From Tolypocladium sp. Sup5 PDA-1 (lineage: Eukaryota > Ascomycota > Sordariomycetes > Hypocreales > Ophiocordycipitaceae): a DNA stretch of 64,000 nucleotides. The notes under the pieces were generated by a model. It was given only the letters and a program-made list of their open reading frames with translations, was not told the origin of the DNA and ran no database searches. Where the stretch lies: NCBI GenBank assembly GCA_000750105.3, contig JPHH03000026.1:248001-312000 (forward strand), read 5' to 3'. Positions 1 to 9,722 of this stretch are shown here, piece after piece (within the stretch, counting starts at the first letter, position 1; every line of letters begins with the position of its first letter). Position numbers and translations under genes: made by a program.

Positions 1-1263
1 CTGCGGAGGCACTGCTCCTTGTCTTCGGGGAGGATGTGCGGGTCCAGGAAGGTGAGGATCTCGAGGCGCTCGGCGGCGCGGGGGATGGGGAGGGCGATGT
101 CTTCGGGGAAGCGGGAGGGTTTCTGGAGTTTGGCGGGCACGTCGGTCATGTAGTCGAGACAGGTGGCTATGACGACGACCTTTGGCAGTGCGTTGTTGGC
201 GCTGGCTTCGGTCGAAAGGCTGTCGAGTTCCTCGCTGAGGGCCTCGATGACGGATTCGCGGTTGGAGCGATCCTTGCCGGTGATCTCGTCCAGTCCTTCG
301 ATGAAGACCATGCTGGGCTGCGTTGCACGGGCTTGCTTGAACGTCTCCCTCATGGTAGACAGCTTGTCCGACGGCTTGATCCAGTACGCCCTGCCCCATC
401 TCGTTTCCTCGACACGCCGCAGGATAAACGTCTTGCCCGTGCCAGGTCCGCCGTGGATGACGAGGCCGCACGTCAGGCGCTCGTTCTTTACCCATGAAGG
501 GCGACAGAAACCGCGGAGAAACTGGTTCAGGGTCTTGATAGGGGAGCTCAGGCCAGGGACGCCGGTGACGATGAGGTCTCCTCCGGGGGTAGCAACAGCA
601 TTGGCAGTCTCCTCCTCGTCTGGCTGAAGCATGCGTACATTTGTGGAGGTGAGCTTGAACTTGGCGAGGTTGTTGGTCTGTGAGTTGACGGAGACGATCT
701 TGAACGTCCGCCGGAGCTTGTTGATGTTAACTCCCTCGAATACCATGCCAGGAAACACTTGTTCCGCGCGATCTGCCGCAGGTTAGCCCATGGCAAGTAC
801 GTTTATCGTTCGGCTGTCACTCACTCAGGGATAAACTGAGCGCAAATCTCCAGCTAGAGGCCCAGTCAGGGGCATCCTTCGCATTTCCCAACGAAATCTC
901 ACCATCCTCAGTGACATCCTGCGCAACCACCTCCTCCGCATCGGGCACAGGCTCGCCCAGCACGACCCTCACCTGGTCACCAATCTTGAAACCCGTTGCC
1001 TCCTGGAACGCCCGCGTCATCATCACGACGTTGGGACTGAGGTTCCCGGCCGGCGGCGCCCATAGCGTCGCCTCCCGCTTGGGCAGCGGATCGCCCTCTA
1101 GTCTCTCGAGGACACAGCGCCTGCCGCCCTCAAGGCTGTTGGTCAACACGAGCAGGGATTCCTTGCTGATGTAGATGCGCCCGGCGCCGGCGAGAGTCGC
1201 CTTTTCGAGGGGGCTGCCGTTGGCCAGCGGCCGGACCTTGGCGTCGATGCTCCTTCTGAGCAT
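1..1263 (-). CDS. AAA+ ATPase resembling AFG2/SPATA5 (N-terminal part; 3' end outside window)
   Basis: Exons 825..1263 and <1..772 joined over a 52-nt intron (773..824, donor GTGAGT); the gene runs off the left edge. The start at 1263 opens an N-terminal double-psi-barrel-like region of the Cdc48/AFG2 kind (about residues 1-150, with 'FKIGDQVRVV'). A first AAA module follows: Walker A GGPGTGKT at about residues 253-260 and a sensor/SRH region ending in 'PSRFPEDIALPIP'. AFG2/Drg1 proteins release Rlp24 from cytoplasmic pre-60S particles, so a 60S maturation role is likely by family. Odd: the Walker B segment reads FIEGLDEI where the family has FIDE(L/I)D, so the catalytic Asp-Glu pair of this module is Glu-Gly. 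It may be a divergent paralogue rather than the main AFG2. The second AAA module is not visible. Confidence 0.75.
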
Positions 1264-1842
1264 GTTGCACTGTATGGGGAGAGGCTACATGCGCGGGCGA
1301 GTGTTGAATGGCGCAGCGTGCCTCTCCGTCTCGGGGAATAGGCGGCAATGGAGGTTGCAAGTCCAAGTTTGGAATTCTCAGGAACGTCCCGAAATTTTAT
1401 ACGAGTACATGGAAGGAGCAAGTCACCACAACAGGACGTGGAATAATGTCATTCCGCACATAAAAATAACAAAAATAATGACAAACGGAACCATTACGAG
1501 TCAGCTTTAGTTTTATTACCTTCGGCTCATGAGATTATTCAAGTCTACAACGTGTCATAACTTGCCTTTTAACTTCACTCGCTTCGTCTTGTGTCTTTGG
1601 CGGGGTGTCTGTCTCGGCTCAGAAAATGACGTCCATCGAGAACCAGGCAAGCCAGGCTTGCCAGGGTCCTCCGACGCACGGACCACCTGCCCCCAAAAAA
1701 GACACCCAGCTTCAGCCTCAAGTCTCCAGCTCCAACATACCAAAAAGTTGGCCAACGCGAACGTCGTCTCCCACCAGCGCCAACGAAAAAGCCGAGCTGT
1801 TCGCCTGTCCTCGATGCGCCCTCCCGCCTCCCCGCCGCCTGG
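1264..1842. other. Divergent intergenic region, 579 bp
   Basis: Shared upstream region of the AAA ATPase (minus) and the mitochondrial RRM-like gene (plus). It contains an A/T-rich stretch at about 1430-1520 in an otherwise GC-rich context. No gene is supported here; the open frame from 1605 overlaps the next gene's start in another frame and lacks family similarity. Confidence 0.5.
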
Positions 1843-3018
1843 ATGATCCACTCCCGCGTGACCGCGCTGCTCTCGGCCTCGAAGCTCCCCGTCGCGACGC
1901 GGCAGGCCTCGCGGCGCATATCGCACGGCCCGGCGAGGCGCGCGCAGGGGGATGCGCCGTGGCCGCTTCTGAAGAGGAGGACGCGGGCGCAGCATGATGG
2001 GGCCGCCGTTGGGAGTGGGAGCGCGCTTGTAGACTCGCTTGGCGTGCGCAATGGCTCGCTCGGGGTTGACTTCGCGACACCCGAGACGTCGCTCGCGCAG
2101 AGGACAGACGAAGGCAAATTCCCAGTGACCAAGACCGATTCTCGGCTCATGCTCATCCTGAACGGCCTGAGTCCGAACCTCAACCCGAGCGACTTTTACC
2201 GCCTAGCCCCCAACGATCTCTCCAGCTGGCACAGCGTCATCAATAAGGGTATGTAACTTCCTACCTTTCTTCACGAATCTCTCCCTCGCATCACGGCCAA
2301 CACGACGCCAGTCCAGCAACAGCGCAACCCCACGACCCTCGAACCGCTCGGCCGCTATCACATCTCCTTCTCCACGGCCTCCGCCGCAACCTCCTACCGC
2401 GACCGCCTCCTGCGCCTGCACCGCCTGAGCCGGCATAAGCTGCGCTCCCCTAACGGCCTGTGGGAGAGCTCCGTGCCGCCGTTCCTCAAGTCCAGCAGCG
2501 GCGAGGCTCCCGCCGCCGAGCTCGATGCTTTTACGGTCGTCCCCGGTTCGCAGCCAGTCGTCGACGTCGACCGACGACGCGTGTCTACGAGAAACAGCTG
2601 GGCAAAGGCGCTGGGCGATGTGGTGCACAAGTTCGACTACGGCGAGAAGCCGCCCGTCGTGTTGCTCCACGTGTACCCGCCTACTCTCACCGCCGAGGAC
2701 GTCTTCCGGTTCATACGCGAGGATGGCTTCGCTAGGGGGTGTAGATGGAAGGTCTGCCCGCCTCACCACCTCAAGCCCAAGACACGGGCTGTCGAGGATA
2801 CCGTCGACGGTGAGGACGCCACAGCCGCACAGAAGCCGTCCTTTGAGTACAAGGACTTCGACACGGTGGAAAAGCAGAGGAGCCGGTTTGTAGTCATCTG
2901 TGCAACCGAGGCCGAGGCACGGCGCTTTCACCGGCACTGGAACCAACGAACCCTGACGGCAGGACCGGGGGATAGGGCAACGCGAAATGTAGTCCATGCA
3001 TCAATAATAAACTGGTAG
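1843..3018 (+). CDS. Predicted mitochondrial RRM-like protein, function unknown
   Basis: Exons 1843..2248 and 2312..3018, intron 2249..2311 (GTATGT..CCAG), 370 aa. The start is chosen because the first 40 residues (MIHSRVTALLSASKLPVATR...) are Ser/Arg-rich, without acidic residues and amphipathic, as in a mitochondrial presequence. The segment from 'RLMLILNGLSPNLNPSDFYRL' to 'GRYHISFSTASAATSYRDRLL' reads like an RRM fold (beta1 'LILNGL', later RNP1-like 'GRYHISFST'). A second possible RRM lies near 'PPVVLLHVYPPTLTAEDVFRFI' and 'RSRFVVICATEAEARRFHRH'. I do not recognise an orthologue with a known role. A mitochondrial RNA-binding function is inference. It converges with the Rab gene downstream, 507 bp between stops. 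Confidence 0.75.
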
Positions 3019-3525
3019 CCGCCCATACTGTCACTGCACCCCTCCCTTGAAATCTCTTCTCTGTACGGCACCTCTTTCCTCTCTTCGTCTTCCGTCCATC
3101 GTTGTCCCTTCGTTCCCTCCAATTGCCCCGTAGCAGCCAGCGCTCCCTCAACGACAACCCGTATCAGCGCGCGCGCGCCTCGTGTCGGCCGTCCCACGTA
3201 GGTATCGAGTCTCTCCAAGCCCGCCACAGGCACGGCACAACGACAGGAGCTTGTATTAGAACCCAGATGAAAACCCAAAAAACTCCAGACCATATTTGCT
3301 CTCTAAAGGGGGTGTGGGAGGGGGGCTGCAAGCCAGCAGGCGGGTAAAGTATAAGAAAGCGACTCTAGTCTTGCGGTAAGATGCCATCCCCGGCGTCCCG
3401 GCCAAGGCAGCCGGCCTTCATTATGTCGTCGCCTTCCCTCTTTCTAGGCACCCGTTAAAACGCGGATTTGCTCCCTATCCCCGCGCGCAGGGTGAGCACA
3501 CACAGCACCGGCGGCTGTTGCCGTC
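3019..3525. other. Convergent 3' intergenic region, 507 bp
   Basis: Lies between the stop codons of two convergent genes and should hold both 3' UTRs. It contains a GCGCGCGCGC run near 3170-3178. No coding feature is supported. Confidence 0.5.
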
Positions 3526-4382
3526 TTAGCAGCACTTGCTGCCCATGCTGCCCTCGGCCTTGTCGCCGACGTTGACGCCTGCGCCGGCGGGCTGGTCGTT
3601 CTTGGAGTTGTCGATGAGGCGCTTCTTGATGTCGGCGGCAAGGCTGTAAAAGGCCTTGTCGATGTTGATGTTGCTCTTGGCGGAGACTTCGAGGAAGGGG
3701 ATGCCGAGCTCATCTGCTAGTGCCTGGCCCTGTTCTTGAGAAACGACCCGCTTGTCTTCCCAGTCGCACTTGTTGCCAATCAGGATCTTGTTGACGCCCT
3801 CGGTGGCGTGTTGCTCGACGTTTTGGAACCAGGTGCGGATGTCTGCGGGGGGAGAGTTCATGTTAGCCGACTATTTCACACAGTATATGCAGACCGAGGT
3901 CAGGTATAGGAGCAAAGGGGAGCCTAGACGCACTGTTGAATGAACGCTCGTCGGTGACGTCGTAGACCAGCAGGATGCCCATGGCGCCGCGGTAGTAAGC
4001 GGTGGTGATGGTGCGGAAGCGCTCCTGGCCGGCCGTGTCCCAGATCTGCAACTTGACGCGCTTGCCATCGAGCTCAATCGTCCGAATCTTGAAATCGATG
4101 CCGATGGTGGTGATGAAGGAGGGGGTGAAGGAGTCTTCGCTGAAGCGCAGCAGGCAGCACGACTTGCCGACGCCGGAGTCGCCTATTAGCAGCAGCTTGA
4201 TCTAGAGAAGCCCAGCGTGTCAGCGTTGGCCGTTGCAAAAATAAAACCGTCGGCATCGCGAGAAGCGTGCCGCGACGAGGCGAGCGTTGGCGCAGAGGCA
4301 GAGCAGACGGGAGGCCACGAATGCGCAGCAGGGGCTGGAGAAGCGGGCGTACCAGGAAATCGTAGTTGCGATTATTCGGCAT
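3526..4382 (-). CDS. SEC4: Rab GTPase of the Sec4/Rab8 family
   Basis: Exons 4353..4382, 3934..4201 and 3526..3842 (introns 151 and 91 nt), 204 aa. It has all Rab signatures: P-loop GDSGVGKS, effector/switch I 'FITTIGIDFKIRTIEL' typical of Rab8/Sec4, WDTAGQERF, GNKCD and SAK, and a terminal ...SKCC for double geranylgeranylation. Sec4/Rab8 proteins drive the last step of exocytosis, tethering post-Golgi vesicles at the hyphal tip through the exocyst. Two in-frame ATGs exist (4391 and 4382). The second has A at -3 and gives the N-terminus length usual in fungi ('MPNNRNYDFL'), so I use it. The first exon codes for only 10 residues. Confidence 0.95.
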
Positions 4383-4391
4383 GATGGGCAT

Positions 4392-5722
4392 TGGGGGGGG
4401 AGCGGTGAGCGCTGTCTGCGGATTCAGGAGCGGTCGTGCGTGACTGGACGAGATCCGGATCGTGGGTGCGATCGCAGAGGTTTGGGAGTCGTGAGCGTAG
4501 GCGTTGGGAGAGGAAGGGAAGGAAACAGGGTCGTGACGAGATGGCGGCGACGGTGGCGGCGATCAATCCGTGCTCGGGGGGTGGTGGTGTGGTGGTGCGT
4601 GGTGCGTGGTGCGTGCAGGTGGTGAGCGTTGAGGTCTCCAGTGGGTGGTGCGTGGCGGTGGCTTTCGGGGGCGCCGTTAGCAGTGGAAGGTAGTCGCTGT
4701 CAGGGACAGGCACTGAAATGAGTTGCTGAGCGATGCCACGATTGCGAGGCTCGATCGGGTGCTGTTCGCTGTTGCGTTGCTCGCTGGATGGTGGCAAGGC
4801 GATGGCGGACAATCAGATCCGTGGCCAGCTGCGGAAACGGACACGGAGAGTCGGTGGCTTTGCCGGTATGATTCGTGGCTGGCAGGACGTTAGACGATGA
4901 TGGTGATGACGAAGTTGCCAAGTTGGTGAACCTCCAGTGGAAGCTGAAGTAAAATGGCACAGGGCAGGCGCACAGGCCACCTGTCCACTCGCCATAGAAT
5001 CCTGGCCCGTCCTATCCCGAAACGGCTGAACGCCCCGTGCCAATGTCAGCCAAGACCCCAGGCGGCTGCTCCCAGCTCCCCACTCCCCTGACTCCACTGG
5101 GGAACTGCTGCGAACTCGCCGTACCTGAGCCCCCAAGGCCCCTCCTACATTCTTGGAGATGCCACCCGACCTCGACATCCACGAGCCTCGTACACGCACA
5201 GCACCGCACTCTATCCGGAACTCATCCCATCTCCCCATGGGACTTTTCACACGTCAACCAGCGCCATGCTGAAGCTCGGCCGAGGCTCCGGCCCATGCTT
5301 CTCGTGACCCCGGAGCGCCCTCAATCTTCAATGGAACCCTTTGTTTCATGCAGCCCCGCCGCTTGCCGTGTCTCACAGACTCGTGACTCTGATCCTCATT
5401 CAGGACCGAGTCCATCACGGTAATTATACGTTCATTTGCGGCATATTCAACGAGCTTGGTACGTATAGCTCAAAGGGATATAGTTTTGAACTTTTATTTG
5501 TTTCTTAGGAAGCTACTGACAAGTGGTCGCAGACATATTCGCCGTGGTACGAGTTATGCCAGGAAGATGTGAAACCGACAGACGCCCAGCCGTCATGATC
5601 GCTGCCCTCCGACAAGTTTCAGAATCAACCTCCCGCAAAGCATAATCACGCCGTCGTATTCTCCCACGAAGAGCCTCGCGCTATCAACCAGAAGCCAATA
5701 CCAAGGTCTTTGCAGATGCCTT
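4392..5722. other. Intergenic region, 1.3 kb
   Basis: Upstream region of the Sec4 gene and 3' flank of the LPMO gene, both on the minus strand. Purine/GT-rich tracts at about 4565-4680 (repeated GGTGGT and GCGTGGTGCGTGGTGCGTG) fit a long pyrimidine-rich 5' UTR on the minus strand. The short open frames here have no family features. Confidence 0.45.
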
Positions 5723-7257
5723 CTACTTCCGGCACTCCCCAAACTCCGTCTGGCACCCACAGCCGCAGTGCCTCGTCGACCGCCCGCACTGCCCCTTGCT
5801 TGAGCAACAGTCGCCATACGAGCTCCCCTTGCATGTATGGCCCGTGTCCCCGCCGCACCGGCCGTCCTTGGACACCTCCAGGGGGGCCCCGCCGGCGCCG
5901 CAGCTTTCGCCCGGGGTCTGGGGAACAGCCAAAGTCGTCTTCGGGGCCGGCGGTGCCTTGGACGACAGGGACGTCGGCAGCGAGCTGATCACTGTGGGCG
6001 TGATGGTAGTCGTCGCTGTCGGTGCATTCTCCTCGACCGCCGTGCTCGTACTCGCAGCCCTCGCCGTCGTCGTTGCCGTCAGACCCGACGTCTCCCCGCC
6101 AGCACCCCCACCCACCTCCCTAAACACGTTATTCCACGGCTTCGGAATCTCCCCCGGCACCTTGGCCAGCTTCTCCTGTCCCGCAAACTTAGGCGGCCCC
6201 TCAAAGTTCTTCGCCGTGCAGCCCGCCTCGGCCTGCTTGCAGTAGTCCTGCCACACTTTGCAGTTTGCGTCTCCGCTCGGCGGCGCACTGTCCCAGCACG
6301 TCTGGCTCTGGCTGTAGCACCCCTTGACGGCAGCCCAGCAGCCCTCCTGGCCCGCGTACGCGGCGAGCGGCTTGCCGCACCAGTTGGCGTTCTTGACGAG
6401 GCAGTCGCTGGGCACGACGCCTTGTTTCTGCTCGAGCTTGATGGTGGGGGCGTTGCTTGTTGGGATGTAGACCTTGGGGCCGGGCATCGGGTAGGGTGGT
6501 AGAGGGTTGTTGTAGATATTGAAGGTAAGACCCGGTGTGGTAGGGTTGACGTAGCCGGGGATGCTGACTTGGTTCTCGCTCGGGATCTTCAGGTCCTCCT
6601 TGGGGCCTTCCTGGACGAAGATCTGGGCACAGCCAGTGTAGAACTGAGGGTCTCCAATGGGAGCGCTGTGCAGAGCGAGAATCTCAGGCCGCACGAGGTA
6701 GTACCCAGCCGGCAGCCCAGCAGGAAGGTCCACGGACAAGAGGCCGTTCTTCTCAATCAGCCTGTCGACGCACCACTTGCGCGTCGTCGTGTCCAGCCCA
6801 TCCTCCCAGATCTTGAACCAGCCCGAGCCCGCGGACTTGTCTTTGGACATGTCCTCGACCTTCTTGACGTACACCGCACAAGGACCCAGATGGCCGTTTG
6901 CGATGGCCCCCGGCTTCTCGCCCGTCGAGTACATGCGGAACTCAAACGTCAAGGTCGCTGCTCGCGGCGCCGGGCAGGTGAAGGCAACAGGTATGCCGCC
7001 ATCGCGTCCTAGAATGCGTCACGTCAGCGCCGAACGGGTATCTTGAGCACTGTTGGGAACAGGAGAGCAGCCGACTTACCGCATGCCATATCCTCACTTG
7101 ATACAGGTTCAATAGGACCATTCGCTGTTGCCCCATCATGCGGCATGCGCACGCAAGTCCCATCCCCCTGGTTCTTCCCGTTGATAAACAAAGTCGTAAA
7201 GAGCGTATGCGCGCTCGCCACCGAGGCGAGGCCCAAAACCGTAGTAAGAAGCTTCAT
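5723..7257 (-). CDS. Secreted AA9 lytic polysaccharide monooxygenase with Cys-rich region and C-terminal CBM18
   Basis: Exons 7080..7257 and 5723..7008 (intron 71 nt), 487 aa. A 16-residue signal peptide ends ASA|H, leaving His17 as the mature N-terminal histidine of the copper brace. The second brace His lies in 'NGHLGPCAVYVKK', and the axial Tyr and nearby Gln lie in 'GDPQFYTGCAQIFV'. Together with 'YYLVRPEILALHSA' these identify AA9. After the catalytic domain (to about residue 235) come a Pro-rich linker, a Cys/Trp-rich module (about 280-345), a Thr/Ser/Ala-rich linker and a hevein-like CBM18 (about 440-487, 'CGGDTGHTC...CC...CGRSTRHCGCGC'). AA9 enzymes oxidatively cleave cellulose or related beta-glucans outside the cell; CBM18 binds chitin. 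In this CBM18 the usual aromatic positions of the GYCG..YCG motif are Gln and His. Confidence 0.93.
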
Positions 7258-8530
7258 CGTGGAACGCAGTTCCGAAGATCGAGATCACCGGAGCAAACGG
7301 CAAGGGTCAAATGAGAAAAGGGCAACAAAAAAAGGGGTTTATGCTTTTATGTTGCGGGGAGTCACGGACAGCTTTGTGCGTGAGTCGGTAATGGGAGGCC
7401 CATACACAGCTGTGACAGCGAAAGGAGCGTCGTCAACGACGTTGTTGAAGTTAAAGGACTGAAGGAGCGGACGGAACAAGGAAAACGGCCAGCGGTGAAA
7501 AACTAAAGGTCCCGGAAAATGAGAGTGACTGGGCGGTGCTATATAACCACATGCCAACTTTTCGAATCTTCGACTGGATCAGTATATATGCTGTGTTAAA
7601 CAGCATGTTGCTCGCTTGAGGCTCAACCCCCCGCTTGTTCAAACGACGCCGTAGCCCCCATCTGCACGCCGCCCTATAAGCCATGCTGGCCCGGCGACTA
7701 GGCTTTGGGATGCTGCATCTGCGAGAATGGCAACGGGACCTAATATTCACGGGTCGTTGAGCGTTGCCAACCACAAAGCAGCCACTCCATCAACTTGAAA
7801 CGAAACAAATTGGCCCCGGGGGCGAGTTTCGCAACGATAGGCTCTGTTGACCGCACCATGTTGGCCGCCGGAGCTGGTCGCGTAGCACCGCATAGGTGGG
7901 CAACCAAATAGCCGCCCGACTTGGCCGCCCCCACGTTTCGGTCAAATGCAGTCGTCTGAACCGTACGACTGAACCGCCCCGATGGGGGCAAAATCTTCGG
8001 AGCGGAGTGTTGGTCGTCTAGAGGTCCTCTCTACTGTCTCAAGAGGCGAGGCTAGCTCGGCGATGCCTCTGCTAGAGTAGGGCCAAGCCGAGTGCTGGCG
8101 TCCGGAAGGCTGGCAACATATCCAGCACGAGCCACTGGGCGGCGCATGTCGCGGCCCCTTTCTCGACCAAAGCAAGGACCCGTATCTCCCTATGCTGTGC
8201 CGCAAGGCCAAGAAACCCTTCATCCTGCAGATCACTGTGGAAGTTCTTGAAACTTGACCGGGTTGGCGGTCCTTCTCGGTGAAATATGAGGGAAACCGAA
8301 GTGGTCAAAGGAACAATCGGACGCGCAATGGACGATGAGTGGAAATTGAAGGTGAATCTGCGAGACCCGAGACTGCCCTCGCGAGTACAAACTACCTCGT
8401 ACACACATGGCCCCCGCGCGCTTACATTACAACCCCAGGCTATACAAGAGATCCATCCCATCTCCTATCTCGACCGTGTTGCCGTATGATACATTATAGT
8501 ACAGTCGTTTTCGTTTTCCGCGTGGGTATC
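7258..8530. other. Intergenic region, 1.3 kb
   Basis: 5' flank of the LPMO gene and 3' flank of the Hsp10 gene. Apart from the TATA-like motif at 7540 I see no gene or repeat; open frames are short and without family features. Confidence 0.45.
7540..7546 (-). promoter_or_regulatory. Possible TATA box for the LPMO gene
   Basis: A TATATAA/TTATATA element about 285 bp upstream of the LPMO start codon in a GC-rich context. It is the only strong TATA-like motif in this upstream region. Placing the promoter here would imply a 5' UTR of roughly 250 nt, which is an inference. Confidence 0.3.
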
Positions 8531-9130
8531 TTACTCGCTGTTGATCTTGGCCAGGATCCTGTTGCGCTATGTCAGCTCCTAGTCTCCGGAATCGCAGAAT
8601 GGTCATCCACTTACTCGCTGTCACGGAACAGCTGGTACTCCTCATCACCGGCCTTGACGGGGGAACCGCCGAACTGTTACTCCAGTTAGCACACTGTCGC
8701 ACGACAACCTCTCCCATATTATTGCGGACAGAGCCTACCTGAGGAATCAGGACACGGTCGCCGGCGACGACGCCCATGGGCAGGCGGTTGCCCTTCTTGT
8801 CCAGGGCACCGGGTCCGACAGCCAAGACCTTGGCCTCGTTGAGCTTCTCGACGCTCGACTCGGGCAGGAAGATGCCGCCGGCAGTCTTGGCCTCGGCCTT
8901 GACGCGCTGCACCAGGACGCGGTCCAGCAAGGGAGCGAGCTGGCGGATGGAACGAATAGAAGTGGCCTGCGGCGTTTGATTAGCTCTCTATCACACTACC
9001 CGGTGATGTTCCTCGGCTCCCATCCATCCGTTGCCCAGGATGGCCAACGGCGCAATGCCGAGGATGGCCAGCTCCGGAGGCCTGGAGCCCGGAACAAGGG
9101 GCGAGAGAGCGTCGCAAGCGCACGTACCAT
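8531..9130 (-). CDS. HSP10: Mitochondrial 10-kDa chaperonin Hsp10 (GroES homologue)
   Basis: Four coding exons: 9128..9130 (the ATG alone), 8739..8966, 8615..8673 and 8531..8558; introns of 161, 65 and 56 nt; 105 aa. The order of motifs is that of Hsp10: 'LAPLLDRVLVQRV', mobile loop 'KTAGGIFLPE', 'VLAVGPGALD', 'GDRVLIPQFGGSPVK' and terminal 'FRDSEILAKINSE'. It caps the Hsp60 chamber in the mitochondrial matrix. The start codon is followed immediately by a GTACGTG donor, so exon 1 codes for only Met; the reading is supported because translation then resumes at 'ATSIRSIRQLAP' with length normal for the family. The last intron was placed at ..CAACAG|GATCC since it alone gives the conserved DSEILAKI. 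Confidence 0.95.
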
Positions 9131-9722
9131 TGTGATTATAATGCACTAGGATCGGGAAACTGCACGAGTCCTTCGAGAAGAGCAATTGGGCGATGGAAAA
9201 GGGTTCGATGTTGTTGGAGTTGCTGCTGAATCAGGGTCGTGGGAGGTGGAGCTGTCTTCGAACAGCTTCCAGGAAGTCAGCAATTTTTTCTGGGAGCTAG
9301 TTCTGGGAGCCGCGGCGCCTGATTTCCCCGGTTCCGACCTCCGCGATTCCTGCCGCCTCCACCAGCTGCAGCTCCACTTCTAGGCGACCTTTGCCGACGG
9401 CAATGCCGCTCGGCATGCACAACACCAAGGCGCCTCTTGTTTCCAGCGACGATGAAAGCAATTCCAAGTAATAATTAATTCGCTGCGGACTCTATTTGAT
9501 ATCCAGTACCTATATCTCACTGACCCTGAGGCCCACCTGTAAGTTATGCCGGCAACTGCTGCTCGTGCATCAAATCAATCATGGCTCTCTTGCATTATGC
9601 AACCAATGTATCCGCCCCAACCAGCCCACCATGTAAAGAAAGTCCCAGCCCGTGTCGCATACGCCCATACCTAAGAAAACATTTATCCATCCAGCGCGTT
9701 TATGCACTTCTGTTTCCGTCCT
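9131..9722. other. Intergenic region, 592 bp
   Basis: Upstream flank of Hsp10 and 3' flank of the kinase gene. A TTCGAGAA element (9172-9179, TTCnnGAA type) 42 bp upstream of the Hsp10 ATG resembles half of a heat-shock element, but the three-unit consensus is not complete. No gene seen. Confidence 0.35.

Noticed and set aside
2203..2997. 264-codon minus-strand frame opposite the mitochondrial RRM-like gene
   Set aside because: No motif; the plus strand has the better start, presequence and intron.
9160..9260. Heat-shock element upstream of Hsp10
   Set aside because: Only one TTCnnGAA pair is clean; other GAA/TTC words are out of spacing, so I list it only as a weak hint in the intergenic entry.
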